In this document: positions 34,522 through 47,900 of the stretch, piece by piece
How the letters are laid out: the number at the start of each line of letters is the position of its first letter
Position numbering within the stretch: position 1 is the stretch's first letter
Source of the DNA: Sipunculus nudus
Taxonomy: Eukaryota; Annelida; Sipuncula; Golfingiida; Sipunculidae
DNA: 64,000 nt
Direction of reading: 5' to 3'
Assembly (NCBI GenBank): GCA_026874595.1
Contig: CM049306.1
Span: forward strand, 96,465,642-96,529,641
Notes under the pieces: model-generated
The model's database searches: none
What the model saw: the letters and a program-made list of their open reading frames with translations, nothing else
Told to the model about the DNA's origin: nothing
Position numbers and translations under genes: made by a program

Positions 34522-35219
34522 TTGTGTTAATTATTGATGATGAAGTCATTATTTAACTAAACAAAGTGCTATTTACTTTGTTGAAGTGATTATTGTTTGT
34601 ATGTTAAAAATTACAGATCGCAAAGAAATACAGTCAAGACTGGTGGTCACAACATAATTGAAACATTGGTTAAGGAGCATCCATAATGAGCAGAGTGTTT
34701 TAATTTATTGTAAATATGTATATATACCAGACTTTAAAGAAGTTACATGTAACTATGTGATTTTGTATATAATGAAATCTTTTAGACACTGCATTATATC
34801 AGCAGGTTTGGGCAGGGATTACTGTGTGGTTTCAGGGTCTCCTCTGTATCTTTGTAACTTACAAGTTCAAGTTGTTTTATGAACAAAACTGTTTGATGAA
34901 TATTGTACTCTGTTGAACTACAATGAAACCTTTTTTTATCAGGGCTTACTTGATCTGCTAGATCAGAATGATAATTTTATTTAGTTTGATTACCTGAGTA
35001 AACTTAGTGAAGTATAGTGGCAGAAACATAATTACAGCATCATGTTTTATATTTGGTGAAATTTCTAAGATTCATTATTGGATATGTTTATAAGGTTACT
35101 TTTTTCTTTTCTTGGATAAATGTTCACAACAGACTAGTTTAATATTAACTCATTAAAATTTCACATTCAGTTTTCAGGGTTAATTGTGAATGAAGTTTGT
35201 TATCAGTCAAAGGTATACA
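34522..35219 (+). other. GTSE1-like 3' UTR (probable)
   Basis: AT-rich sequence directly after the stop, free of recognisable repeats, leading to twin poly(A) signals. Confidence 0.5.
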
Positions 35220-35229
35220 AATAAATAAA
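35220..35229 (+). terminator. Twin overlapping AATAAA poly(A) signals
   Basis: AATAAATAAA contains AATAAA at 35220 and 35224, about 700 bp after the GTSE1-like stop and followed by a GT-rich tract at 35238-35252, which suits a cleavage/polyadenylation site. Confidence 0.55.
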
Positions 35230-35237
35230 GCAAGAGT

Positions 35238-35239
35238 TC

Positions 35240-35272
<33 letters not shown>

Positions 35273-35302
35273 CACATATACAGGTATGTTTGTGTATGTA
35301 TT

Positions 35303-35370
<68 letters not shown>
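35238..35370 (+). repeat. GT/AT compound microsatellite
   Basis: A short TGTGTGTG run followed by long alternating TA. The open frames over it are repeat artefacts. Confidence 0.95.
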
Positions 35371-35371
<1 letters not shown>

Positions 35372-37379
35372 AAACTCATGCAATACCCTTGTTTAACAAA
35401 TAAAAATATCACTGTAATATTGAAGTTGGTTATTGGATCAGATTCATACATGTAAGGTTACTTCATTTGAATTTGAATTGTCATTATATTAGTCAAAAAA
35501 AGGCTGTCATTTTGTCAAAGCTTAGTATTTAGGACTTGATTCAGTATATTCTAAGTGTACACAGTCTGTTTTATTATAAAAATTCTGTAAAAAATACTAA
35601 TTTTTTGGTATTACAGCTTCAGATTAATTTCTGTTAATAAATTAACAAAATGTACAGTGCCCTTCAGCTTGAATTTTTACATATTAAATTTCAATACTTA
35701 ATCAGTCAAGATTTTTTTTAATTAAAAAAAAAAATCATGAAACTGTGATGAAATTTTATTTTCAGGCTAAAAATGTCTCTCATCCATGGAACCTCAATGG
35801 GCACTGATGCACTCAAAATCACAGTGGAAAGGGCATGAAATTTTGTGTTATATAATGAAAAATTAAGAAAATCTGATTATCTTGGAGGGAAGGAACCCTG
35901 ATTTCTCTGTACAAGATAGTCTGGATAAAAGTGTATTATCTTGATTTGTAGAATTAAAGATCCACGTGTTTTATATGTATATATATACTGGGTATAATGG
36001 GTATGCCACATTCTGACAAGGTAATGTTCTCATCATTTCAAGCTGGATCTTGTATTCTGATTACCGGCATGTTTTAATAGTCTACACAGTCAGCATAAAG
36101 TTATTCCTGCTAAACTAGGTAAAAGCGCTTGATTTGCTTCAGTACATGTTTATAATGCTTTAGATCTTTATTTGTAAATTGCATTTCGTTTTTTTAAATC
36201 CATATATTATAGTATGTTCCACTGTGAAGCACCCTTCACTTTTTGGCGACAAAAATGAAATGCTGGGAATTCATTTCAGTATATTCAGTATAATTTATGA
36301 GTATTCCAACAATAAATACTGAAATATTTGATTGAGTCTTATGGAAAATATACTTTGCAACTCTCTAGACTTTCCAGGTGAAGTGACAGTGCAGGATGGG
36401 GCCTTTGAGCTGACAATATATTTATGATACAAAGTTCTACCATCAATCAGCATCTGTCAAAAGGTGATCTTGTCACCATTTCGTAAAAAAATTAGACTGT
36501 TTTCTCATATATTAAACAGTTGTTTCTCCAGAAGTCTTTGCAACATATATGGATGGTTTCTTTTGCAAGTGTGGGTTGACTGAAGTTCATCAGAGTTGCG
36601 TATCTTTGGATTCAATTTTTTATAAATGGGGATAGTACTCATACTTAACTGACAAGAATTTTATATGTGTGGAGCCTTATAAATAGACTGGTATATGGTC
36701 TATTACTGTGTTTGGGGCAAGTAAATATAAACAGTAAAACACATGTACACTCCCATGCATGCATGCACACCAAGTGATTGTTAAATCAGAATATTGTGAA
36801 ATATGGGAAGAAATTTCCCAGAAATGTATGTATAAGTGACTTACTATATTGTGCCAATATGTTAAACTCTTTATTTCTTTTTAATACAATATATCATTAA
36901 GTAAGGCCATTTTCTGTATTGCATAATTACAACTGTCAACCACCTGTTTCATTGTAACAGTCGAGTTATTAACAATTTAAAACAGGGCATTTACTGAACA
37001 TGTTTTTCATTTATAAAGATAAATACACTAAACATATGATTTTGTTTATATTATTTTCGTGAATCAAGGACGCATATGATGACATGGTGAATAGGAGCTT
37101 GCCTGACCCTTCATCCCTGCAATCACTTATTGTTGCAATCACCAACTAAGCATAATAGTAGGCCTAAAGAATACAGGAGTGTTTAAATCAATGACAAAGT
37201 CAACACTAATGATACAGCCAGAATCAATCAGAGCAAATATATTTCCTGTCCATTTTATATTGTAATTAAGCAAAATGCTGATTGATCACTTCACGTTTCA
37301 TATTCTTGAGTTGTTACCCCCTTTCTCAAAAGTCAGGACCACTCCTGCACAAAGTGCACTGTCACAAATGAATGATCTT
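35371..37379. other. Intergenic AT-rich spacer
   Basis: No coding frame, repeat array or element ends recognised between the GTSE1-like poly(A) region and the satellite. Confidence 0.5.
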
Positions 37380-40300
37380 CTTTGAGGAAGGGAGTATCCT
37401 ACATGAAATGGCCCCCACCCACAAGCGTAGTATCCTAGATGAGTGGCTCCCTCTCACAAATGCAATATCCCACATTAAATGGCTCCCTCCCACAAGTGCA
37501 ATATCCTACATTGAATGGCTCCCTCCCACAAGTGTAGTATCCTATATGAATGGCTCCCCAGATGGAGTATCCTACATGAATGGCTCTCTTCCCCCACAAC
37601 TGTAGTATTCTCTGTAAAATGGCTCCCTCCCACAAGTGTATCCTGTCTGAGTGGCTCCTTCCAACAAGTTTAGTATCCTTCATAAATGGCTCCCTCCCAC
37701 AAGTTTAGTATCCATATTATAAATGAATGGCTCCCTCCCACAATAATATCCTGCATGGATGGCTCTCTTCAAATGAAGTATCCTACATGAAATAGCTCCC
37801 TTCCACAAGTGTAGTTTCCTGAATGAATGGCTTCCCCCACAAGTGTAGCAATTATCCTACATTGAATATCTTCCTCCCACAAATGAAGTATCCTACACTG
37901 AACGGCTCCCTCCCACAAGTGTAATATTATCCTACAAAAGGGCTCCCTCAAACAAGTGTAGTATCCTACATAAAAAATGGGGTCCTCCCACAAGTGTAGT
38001 ATCCTACATGAGTAGCTCCCTCTCACAAATGCAATATACCACATTAAATGGCCCCCTCCACAAGTGTAGTATTCTGAATGAATGGCTCCCTCCCACAAGT
38101 TTGGAATCCCAAATGAAATGGCTTCATCCCATAAGTGTCTTTTCCTACATGAATGGCTCCCTCCCAAAAGTTTAGTATTCTGAATGAATGGCTCCCTTTC
38201 ACAAGTGTAGAATCCTAAATGAAATGGCTCCTTCCCATAAGTGTAGTATCCTACATGAATGGCTCCCTCCAACAAGTGCAATACCCCACATTGAATGGCT
38301 CCCTCCCACAAGTATAGTATCCTACATGAATGGCTCCCCAGATGGAGTATCCTACATGAATGGCTCTCTTCCCCCAAATATAGTTCCCTACATGAAATGG
38401 CTTCCTTTCAAAAGTGGAGTAACCTACAAGAATGGCTCTTTTCCCACAAATGTAGTATCCTACATGAAATGGCTTCCTTCCACAAGTGGAGTATCCTGAA
38501 TAAATGACTCTCTTCCCACAAATGTACTATCCTACATGAAATGGCTCCCTTTGAAAAGTGAAGTATCCTACAAGAATGGCTCTCTTCCTACAAATGTAGT
38601 ATCCTACATGAAATGGCTTCCTTTCAAAAGTGGAGTAACCTACAAGAATGGCTCTTTTCCCACAAATGTAATATCCTACATGAAATGGCTTCCTTCCACA
38701 AGTGGAGTATCCTGAATAAATGACTCTCTTCCCACAAATGTACTATCCTACATGAAATGGCTCCCTTCGAAAAGTGAAGTATCCTACAAGAATGGCTCTC
38801 TTCCCACAAATGTAGTATCCTACATGAATGACTCCCTCCCACAAGTGCAATTATCCCACAGTGAATGTGCCCCCCCCCAACAAGTGGAGTATCCTACATG
38901 AATGGCTCTCTTCCAACAAATGTAGTATCCTACATGAAATGGCTTCCTTTCAGAAGTGGAGTAACCTATAAGAATGGCTCTCTTCCCACAAATGTAGTAT
39001 CCTACATGAAATGGCTTCCTTTCAAAAGTGGAGTAACCTACAAGAATGGCTCTTTTCCCACAAATGTAGTATCCTACATGAATGGCTCCCTCCAACAAGT
39101 GCAATTATCCCACAGTGAATGTGCCCCCCCCCCCCAACAAGTGGAGTATCCTACATGAATGGCTCTCTTCCAACAAATGTAGTATCCTTCATGAAATGGC
39201 TCCCTTCCAAAAGCAAAGTAGCCTACAAGAATGGCTCTCTTCCCACAAATGTAGTTTCCTACATGAATGGCTCCCCATTGGTAGTATCCTACATGAATGG
39301 CTCTCTTCCCACAAATGTAGTATCCTACATGAAATGGCTTCCTTTCAAAAGTGGAGTAACCTACAAGAATGGCTCTTTTCCCACAAATGTAGTATCCCAC
39401 ATGAAATAGCTTCCTTTTCCACAAGTGGAGTATCCTACATGAATGGCTCTCTTCCCACAAGTGTAGTATCCTAGATGAGTGGCTCCCTCTCACAAATGCA
39501 ATATCCCACATTAAATGGCTCCCTCCCACAAGTGCAATTTCCTACATTGAATGGCTCCCTCCCACAAGTGTAGTATCCTACATGAATGGCTCCCCAGATG
39601 GAGTATCCTACATGAATGGCTCTCTTCCCCCACAACTAGTATTCTCTGTAAAATGGCTCCCTCCCACAAGTGTATCCTGCTTGAGTGGCTCCTTCCAACA
39701 AGTTTAGTATCCTACATAAATGGCTCCCTCCCACAAGTGTAGTATCCATATTATAAATGAATGGCTCCCTCCCACAATAATATCCTGCATGGATGGCTCT
39801 CTTCAAATGAAGTATCCTACATGAAATAGCTCCCTTCCACAAGTGTAGTTTCCTGAATGAATGGCTTCCCCCACAAGTGTAGCAATTATCCTACATTGAA
39901 TATCTTCCTCCCACAAATGAAGTATCCCACACTGAACGGCTCCCTCCCACAAGTGTAATATTATCCTACAAAAGGGCTCCCTCAAACAAGTGTAGTATCC
40001 TACATAAAAAATGGGGTCCTTCCACAAGTGTAGTATCCTACATGAGTAGCTCCCTCTCACAAATGCAATATACCACATTAAATGGCCCCCTCCACAAGTG
40101 TAGTATTCTGAATGAATGGCTCCCTCCCACAAGTTTGGAATCCCAAATGAAATGGCTCCATCCCATAAGTGTCTTTTCCTACATGAATGGCTCCCTCCCA
40201 AAAGTTTAGTATTCTGAATGAATGGCTCCCTTTCACAAGTGTAGAATCCTAAATGAAATGGCTCCTTCCCATAAGTGTAGTATCCTACATGAATGGCTCC

Positions 40301-41058
40301 CTCCAACAAGTGCAATACCCCACATTGAATGGCTCCCTCCCACAAGTATAGTATCCTACATGAATGGCTCCCCAGATGGAGTATCCTACATGAATGGCTC
40401 TCTTCCCCCAAATATAGTTCCCTACATGAAATGGCTTCCTTTCAAAAGTGGAGTAACCTACAAGAATGGCTCTTTTCCCACAAATGTAGTATCCTACATG
40501 AAATGGCTTCCTTCCACAAGTGGAGTATCCTGAATAAATGACTCTCTTCCTACAAATGTACTATCCTACATGAAATGGCTCCCTTCGAAAAGTGAAGTAT
40601 CCTACAAGAATGGCTCTCTTCCTACAAATGTAGTATCCTACATGAAATGGCTTCCTTTCAAAAGTGGAGTAACCTACAAGAATGGCTCTTTTCCCACAAA
40701 TGTAGTATCCTACATGAAATGGCTTCCTTCCACAAGTGGAGTATCCTGAATAAATGACTCTCTTCCCACAAATGTACTATCCTACATGAAATGGCTCCCT
40801 TAGAAAAGTGAAGTATCCTACAAGAATGGCTCTCTTCCCACAAATGTAGTATCCTACATGAATGACACCCTCCCACAAGTGCAATTATCCCACAGTGAAT
40901 GTGCCCCCCCCCCCCAACAAGTGGAGTATCCTACATGAATGGCTCTCTTCCAACTAATGTAGTATCCTACATGAAATGGCTTCCTTCCAAAAGTGGAGTA
41001 TCCTACTTGAATGGCTCTCTTCCCACCAATGTTGTGTCCTACATGAAATGGCTCTTTA
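37380..41058. repeat. Satellite array, ~35-bp unit with ~2.03-kb higher-order repeat
   Basis: About 100 diverged units of the type ATGGCTCCCTCCCACAAGTG + TAGTATCCTACATGA (35-37 bp). A segment of about 1.5 kb starting near 37431 recurs almost unchanged from about 39467; landmarks include the TATCCTAGATGAGTGGCTCC start and the CAGTGAATGTGCCCCC phrase at 38861 and 40891. This gives a higher-order period of about 2034 bp. Open frames of 200 residues on the - strand occur in both copies and are satellite artefacts. It lies between the convergent gene ends. Confidence 0.9.
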
Positions 41059-44000
41059 AAATGAATACTCCTTTCCTACTTATCAGATCCATTGCCTTGG
41101 GTTTACATTTAACTGATCTTGTCTCCACCTGTTTGTGTAAATTCTTCTCATTTATCATGGACTTTAGACAAAGAAACTAGCCAAATGCTTAACTTACAGC
41201 TTGCACTTGATTGTAACAGTGATTCTGATGGGAATAGCTGTCGTTTCATGTGTATAAATCCAAACTTTTAAGTCTATTTCTACATAAATAAGCAAACAGT
41301 GTGTAAATGATTTTTTTTTTGACTTGGATTGTATTAAACATTTTGTTCACAACTGAATTTTCATATTTCAGTTCAAAACCAAACTTCTGACAAATTTTAA
41401 AATTTAAGTTTGGTTTGTGGTACACAAGACGTTCAATGAAAATAATCATATCAAGGTTTGTTGTTCATTGCTTAATGGGAAAATGGAAATACAAATGTCT
41501 CAAATTTTGATTAAGTTACTTGTTTGGAGGATTGCCTCGATGTGACCTCTGTATATTCAAGCATGCAGAAACAGTGGCCCACAAGGAATAACAATAAAAT
41601 ATTTGAAAATAACATTTATTATTAATAAATATCATTATAATGATATTAAACATTTCACTTTTGATTGAAATTTGATTTTGTGTGGTAACCGCCTGTTTAA
41701 AAAGTTTGAATCAGACAAACTATTCATGTATAACTAAATAACTTTCCTGCCTAAGTAAATACAATTCTTCCTGTCTGAATAACCAAAGTCAAAATGTACA
41801 AAAACAACAGTAAAGATGGCATTATCATCATCCTGAATGAGAACCCCTACCCAAACAAGCGCCCCTCCCCTCAAATGATTTTGTAGCTTCTGACAAAATG
41901 CTCACTCCCATTCAAGTGGCAATTTTCCTTTTTGTAATAAATGATCCTATCAATTATATTTTCCTGATCAAATAAAAACATGGTTCACAGGAATACATAG
42001 TTTGAATTTGTCAACACTGGGTGACAGTTCTTGCAAAACATCACTAGTATTGTTAGTCATTTAATTAGTGATTTGACAAAACTAAAAAAATTAAGGCTCT
42101 TAGGGTGGAGGCGCTTTTTAGGGATAGAAAACATCACATACTCAAAAGGTAAAGTGATCAAGATGATTATTAGTTTGATAACAGTATATCATACACTGGA
42201 GAAGTTTAATTATCTGCATGATTTAAAACTACAATTATACTTTGATATTGCAACAAATTAACCTACAGATATACTGCAATATCTTATGAACAATCAATAA
42301 TTATAATTTCATTATACATGAATATTAAATATATAATTATATATTACTATCTAGACACCAAATTATTAATTTACATTTAATGGACTAACAATGTCATGAA
42401 ATGCTGCAATACATATTAAAGACACATATTGGGTATTTTAGCCTACCCATTTAAACTGATGTGTCCTAAACATTGCAAATTACAAGTTACAACAAATAAT
42501 TAAGATGTAAATAGACAATTCTAAAAAACTATTATACACATTTTCCTTCAAAACTGATTACATAATTATATAAGATATTTACACATGTATTGTAAGAGCA
42601 GTTTTATGGAAATATATCACATACAAAACATAAATATACCATGAGAGGTAGACAATTCACAATACAACAGCTTATTCATAACCTGATTCTTCATAAAAAT
42701 ACATCCCAATCTGTAAGTCTGTGAATAAAATCCTAAAAAAAGGATGCACAGAGAGCCAGGTTCCCAAACCAGATTTATTTGCTCTTTGAATTAAAGCTTC
42801 ACCTTAACATCAGATGATATCTTTAAAGCAACAAGTCCTTGGTATAAGACAATATAATAACAAATCTGACTACAAAAAAGACTGTGCCACTGAATATCAC
42901 ATACAAAGTGGCATTTTATCACTCATGACAAAGGAGTCTGTTTTTTGTACAAGTATAAATATCTAGTTTTACTTTACTTAAAAGACTGACCCAGAACATT
43001 CTGGATACACATACATCAGTTGTTGGGACAAAATATCATTTGATTATGCTCTGATATGACAAAGGAATCTTTTGATAAAAGTCTATAACAAACAAAATTT
43101 TAAAATTATATGCTCTGCACATGAAATGTCTTTACAAAGGAGATACAATTACAATTACTGAAAAAAATAATACTGTTGATTGGTTCAGGAATGTTTAATC
43201 TGCCCATTCCCAATAATTTGAAAAGAAAATATCTGAATATTTTGAGCATGATGGTTTTTCCAACACCTCAATAATTTTAATATTACCAAAAGTAATTATG
43301 GAATGTATTTTGCAATATTTGGGACTAAATTTTATAATCACAATTCCAGAGTCAAGTGATTTTTTTAAAAAAGAAATTAAAGAAATATTCCACATATTGA
43401 AGAATTTTGAAAATAATAATAATAATTTTGTCCATAATAACAAATTTACCTTAACATTATCAACTATAGTTTTATTATCACAGTGAAAATTCCATCAACT
43501 AATGTAATTTTGATAATGATGGAATTAAATATTCATACTGTACCATGTCAATTATGTTCACTTGACACCAGTACAGGTATAACAAGTAATATCACACAAA
43601 ATTACCTGTTGGATAAAACACTGCACTGCATGAGCTAAAAACCTATAATTGTAAATCACCACATTAAAAATCCTCTAAATTCACCTTATACATGTTTAAA
43701 ATATTAAATAATATGACATAAATGTCTACCATTTCATAACAGAGATGACAATAATTTTCTGGACTGCAGAAGATATGCAAAAACTTATGTCTTTTGTTAA
43801 AAAGTTTCTAAAATTGATGATTTTTGGGGCAAAATTTTTATTTGTAGTTTTATAGATCTAACTTTATAAAAAGGCAGATAATTATATTTTGATAACTCTT
43901 AAAACACAAATTTTGTCCCAAGAAACATCATGAAGATCACAAGGTTTAGCACCTAGGGTGACCTGGCAATCAGAATAGCTTGACACATCTACAAAAATTC

Positions 44001-44238
44001 TACTTAAGATGAGTAAAATGTCATTTTTAATAGGAGATCTAAAAGCACATCCTGCAAATAAGTTTCATGTGTAAAAGAAATTGTGATATTCTAGGATAGT
44101 AACATTTTATAAAGAACCACCAAAGCAAATTTGAACACACAGCCTATAACAATCCAATATAATCCTTTTTAAAATAATAAATTAACAAATTAACAGAAGG
44201 AGTTTATCTCAGAAAGACACAGCTATATGCTATATATA
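41059..44238. other. Intergenic AT-rich segment, possibly partly PM20D1 3' UTR
   Basis: Very AT-rich, with short frames only. It contains several AATAAA/TTTATT strings on both strands, so the end of the PM20D1-like transcript cannot be placed with certainty. Confidence 0.4.
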
Positions 44239-44244
44239 TTTATT
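44239..44244 (-). terminator. Candidate poly(A) signal of PM20D1-like gene
   Basis: AATAAA on the - strand (TTTATT at 44239-44244), about 510 bp past the stop codon. Others exist further left, so this is only the nearest clear candidate. Confidence 0.3.
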
Positions 44245-44312
44245 GGATGCATTTAAACTTAGAGGAACTTAATTGCTGACAGTTCCTGAAAAATGCCCAT
44301 CCACTATAATAT

Positions 44313-44732
44313 CAGGGTTCCCAGCATATCATGAAAACAAAGTAACCTGATTTTTCCCTGATTTTTACCTGATGAAATTTCAAATTGCTTATTTTTTTAA
44401 TATATTTGATTTTGACACATCTTCAATGTCCTTACAAAGAAAATTAGTTGCAGTTAACATGGTGAAACCAATATTAGTTTGTATGGCATACACAACCTTT
44501 GTACATACACTAGTATATATTTTGGCACCACAGCTCAAACACCATTAATCAGCTGGAGCCAACTACTAAGTGCCAGATCTGCTAAGCAGTAAAAACAAAT
44601 GACTGACCCCTTTCTGTTTAGAGAAAATATAAAATTCTCTGACTTTTTCATAAATTATGCGATTTTACCTACATTCCCTTTTCCTGTGCTTGAAAAAAGG
44701 AAACCCATTTTCAGGATTGGCTGGGAACCCTG
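44313..44732. mobile_element. MITE-like element with 13-bp TIRs
   Basis: CAGGGTTCCCAGC at 44313-44325 and its exact inverse GCTGGGAACCCTG at 44720-44732 enclose 394 bp with sub-terminal CTGATTTTTCCCTGATTTTT and TTCTCTGACTTTTTC phrases. CAGGG termini suggest hAT, but no 8-bp duplication is visible. It lies 20 bp from the PM20D1-like stop codon, within its 3' UTR. Confidence 0.6.
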
Positions 44733-44752
44733 AATGTTGTTTACTTGTCATT

Positions 44753-44982
44753 TTAAAACTCCTTCCCATGATCATGCAGTGGTTCAAGCTCAGCAACATC
44801 AGAATTACGAATCAAATGGTAAAAGAAGTTTACAGCTTGTTCCACGTTTTTGATGGACATTCTTTCATTGGATCCATGGAACCTGGGAATGTCTATCGGG
44901 AACATGTAAGTCGGAGAAAACCTGTAGATGTTCTTTGTCAGGTGTGTGTAGTGGCGAGTGTCTGTGTTTCCCACCATTAAAC
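44753..44982 (-). CDS. PM20D1: PM20D1-like terminal exon
   Basis: Acceptor TTTGACAG. Encodes [58 protein letters not shown] and on to HDHGKEF and the stop at 44753. It holds the C-terminal metal-ligand His of RFHG. Confidence 0.95.
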
Positions 44983-47900
44983 CTGTCAAACAAAAATAAT
45001 TCCTCTAGTCAATATCACCATGTCACCTTGTCATCAACAGAAAACATCCTCTATGGATTTAATAGACCTGAACATATACTGAGTAACTCCAAACTGCTTG
45101 GATCAAATACTAATACACAATTATGTCAAAGTACTTAAATCTTATATTCTTGACAACTACAATATTGTTGATCATTATTTCAATGCTGCAAAGAAATATC
45201 AATACTATTACTGGTCAGGCTATTATAAACTATTATGTCCATTGATTTTGAAATTCATTAACTGATATATGGCTTATTTGACTGGAGAAAAGTGCAGGAT
45301 AATTACAGAGACAGATTTTATGGATTTTCTATTGTTTAATTGAAGGTCCCCATACCAGTCAATGCAGAGTAATTAAGGTACCAACCATTTATCTGAGCTA
45401 AACATGTTTTATACTTCTGCTGTTATCTGCTTTTATGTTTTGTATTTTTATCTGTTTACCTGTAGATAACAGTATATAAAATGCAAACACAGCTTTGGCT
45501 GCATACAATATGTGTGTTTTATGTTAAATTTATTCACTGAATATCAAGTTGGATCAAGCCAGAACAGAAAAACAAAACCAAGGGACTAACCTGGTGCCAC
45601 CACAACCTTTTTGTGACCCCATATTTGCATAATACTGGACTTGATCATCTGGAACCCAAAGTCCTGATCGCCGTACGGGGATAATGGTAGTGCCTCCATG
45701 GAGTCAATGGTTTCAATCTGAACACGATTATCTGCGATAATCCTCCTGTCTTGTTCTAATACCTGGTTATATCAAGTGTAAGCAATAATTAACTACACTC
45801 TTTACACAGCGGTTATACCTTGCAGTCGTTCCTGATCTCCTTCACTTTAACCACTGCTTTGTTTAGCAAATTTTTCAGCTTTCACCACCAGGGCTGGCAC
45901 GAGGCCTAGAATAGTAATCTGATTGATGAGAGCCGGATATCATATTGTACAACAAAACATTGTGAGCAGGATGTGCACAATGCTATACCATACTCTCATT
46001 GGTCTGATTACAATTCTTTGATCTGTGCCAGCCCTGGTGGTGAAACTCGGAGAATCTAGCTTTACAAAGCAGTGAAGTCAATGCTATAGAGAACGACTGC
46101 AGTGTATAACTGCTGTGTGAGGAGCGTGTATTCAATTGGTACCTCATATTATTACAACATAAAGATTAAAGGGACCCATGGGTCACGGCGCTCAGCTGAC
46201 TGTGATTGGACCATAAATGTTTCTCCATTGTGATACTAGATCGAGTCAATAAAGCTTATGAATATTATGGACATGTTTGGCTATTATAAAGGAATGTAAT
46301 GTAACATGTGAATAAATAATAAATGAAATAACCTGACTGATGGGTTAATAGAGTAAAATATAGTGGTTTATTTTTTATATCTTGAAGGAATAAAGTCCTA
46401 ATGACCTAATTTTCGGTATGGTAGGAGATTTTGGGGACATCTAACTGTATGCTGAATTTTGGATTCGTAGGTGTAACAGTTTCAAAACGTGCCAGTTTAA
46501 CGGACAGACGGACAGCCAACGGACAAAGGACCACGACTATAGCTCAGATGACTTATAGTCAGCTGAGCTAAAAATTGATAAAAAATTAAATGATTTGATT
46601 GAATGTACATATAAGGTCACAAATTGTTAATAATATCAAAGATCACACAATACCTGAAGGCAGAATAATTTTGACACTTTGGGAAAACACTGTATTGTCC
46701 TTAGTTAAGATTTTCAAAATGTTGTTCAGTGGTAAGTGATAAAGCACCTTTACTCAACTTGCGTATGTTCTTTAACTTTTGAGAAAACTGACTGGTGTGA
46801 ATGAAGCTCTAAAGTTAGACCTAGTTTTTGAAATGCTGCAAAAGCTATGGATCAAGCTTATGACTGGGTAAGCATGTCTTTACTTACTTCCTGGACAGTC
46901 TCCGATGGATGGATGCGGTGGTTCACTGTTGCATGAGCCCATGGAGCTATCACATTACTCTGTAAACATAATCAGCCATCAATATACCATTCAATGCATT
47001 CATCTTTTTGGACTTTAATAAAAGACCTCATGTTTTTTCTTGAAATCCAGTTTGCACTTGATGCCTGAGACACTTTAGTTTGCTAAGGTTGATCCCCCAA
47101 ATGTGAGTGATTCCTGCTAAGAAATGATCACCCTGTAAATCTAAAACAGCCGTTCTACCAAGTCTGTTTAGGAATTTCAGAGAGCTTTCTTATTATGTTG
47201 CTTAAGATTTGATTCCCCATGAATTAAAAGTTAGATATTTGCATAACCCATAAATATCTGTATACTGGAATGACAGCCACCACTGAGACCTTGAAAAAGT
47301 GGTACCAATTTATATTTGGTTGTCTAAAACAGATAAAACTAGCAAGTATCTAATTGCAGCCCATGTGCCATACATAGCTAACTGTGAGTGCATTGTGACT
47401 GCTCTGAAGCTAGTCTTAGGGTTTCAATTTGTGTTCTGCCATGATAACAAGCAAATTCAAGGAATTTATGTCTAGGATGATTTTAAAGTCTGTGGTGACT
47501 AAGTGCAAATAGTTTTAACCATGCTCAACAGGTGGCAGCCATTTACTGCAAAAGATCAAGTAATTTATGTCACCTTCTAGTGACACCTGTTGGTGATTAG
47601 TGACACTAAATGTGCTGATTCATAATATCAATAATGAAAGATGCTATTGTATTATTACCTTATCAGACAGAAACACCAAAACCAATCCCATCCAAGGTAT
47701 GCATGAGAGTAATCACTGACCCAAATTTGAATGAAATCAGATAATATTTAGGAAAGTTATTGCACAGAAACAAAAACCTGAGGGACAGAAAGACGGACAG
47801 ACAGACAAATCCAAATCAATGTCTCCCGTTTCGAAGAAGCTGGGGGACAACAAGATGCTACTGAAACCAAATGTGCCAGTGAAAACACTGACAGTGCTCT

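Noticed and set aside
35197-35455. Two 68-70 residue frames rich in Tyr/Ile
   Set aside because: They translate the TA microsatellite.
37769-40411. Two nearly identical 202-residue frames on the - strand
   Set aside because: They cover two copies of the ~35-bp satellite higher-order repeat; no non-repetitive protein sequence.
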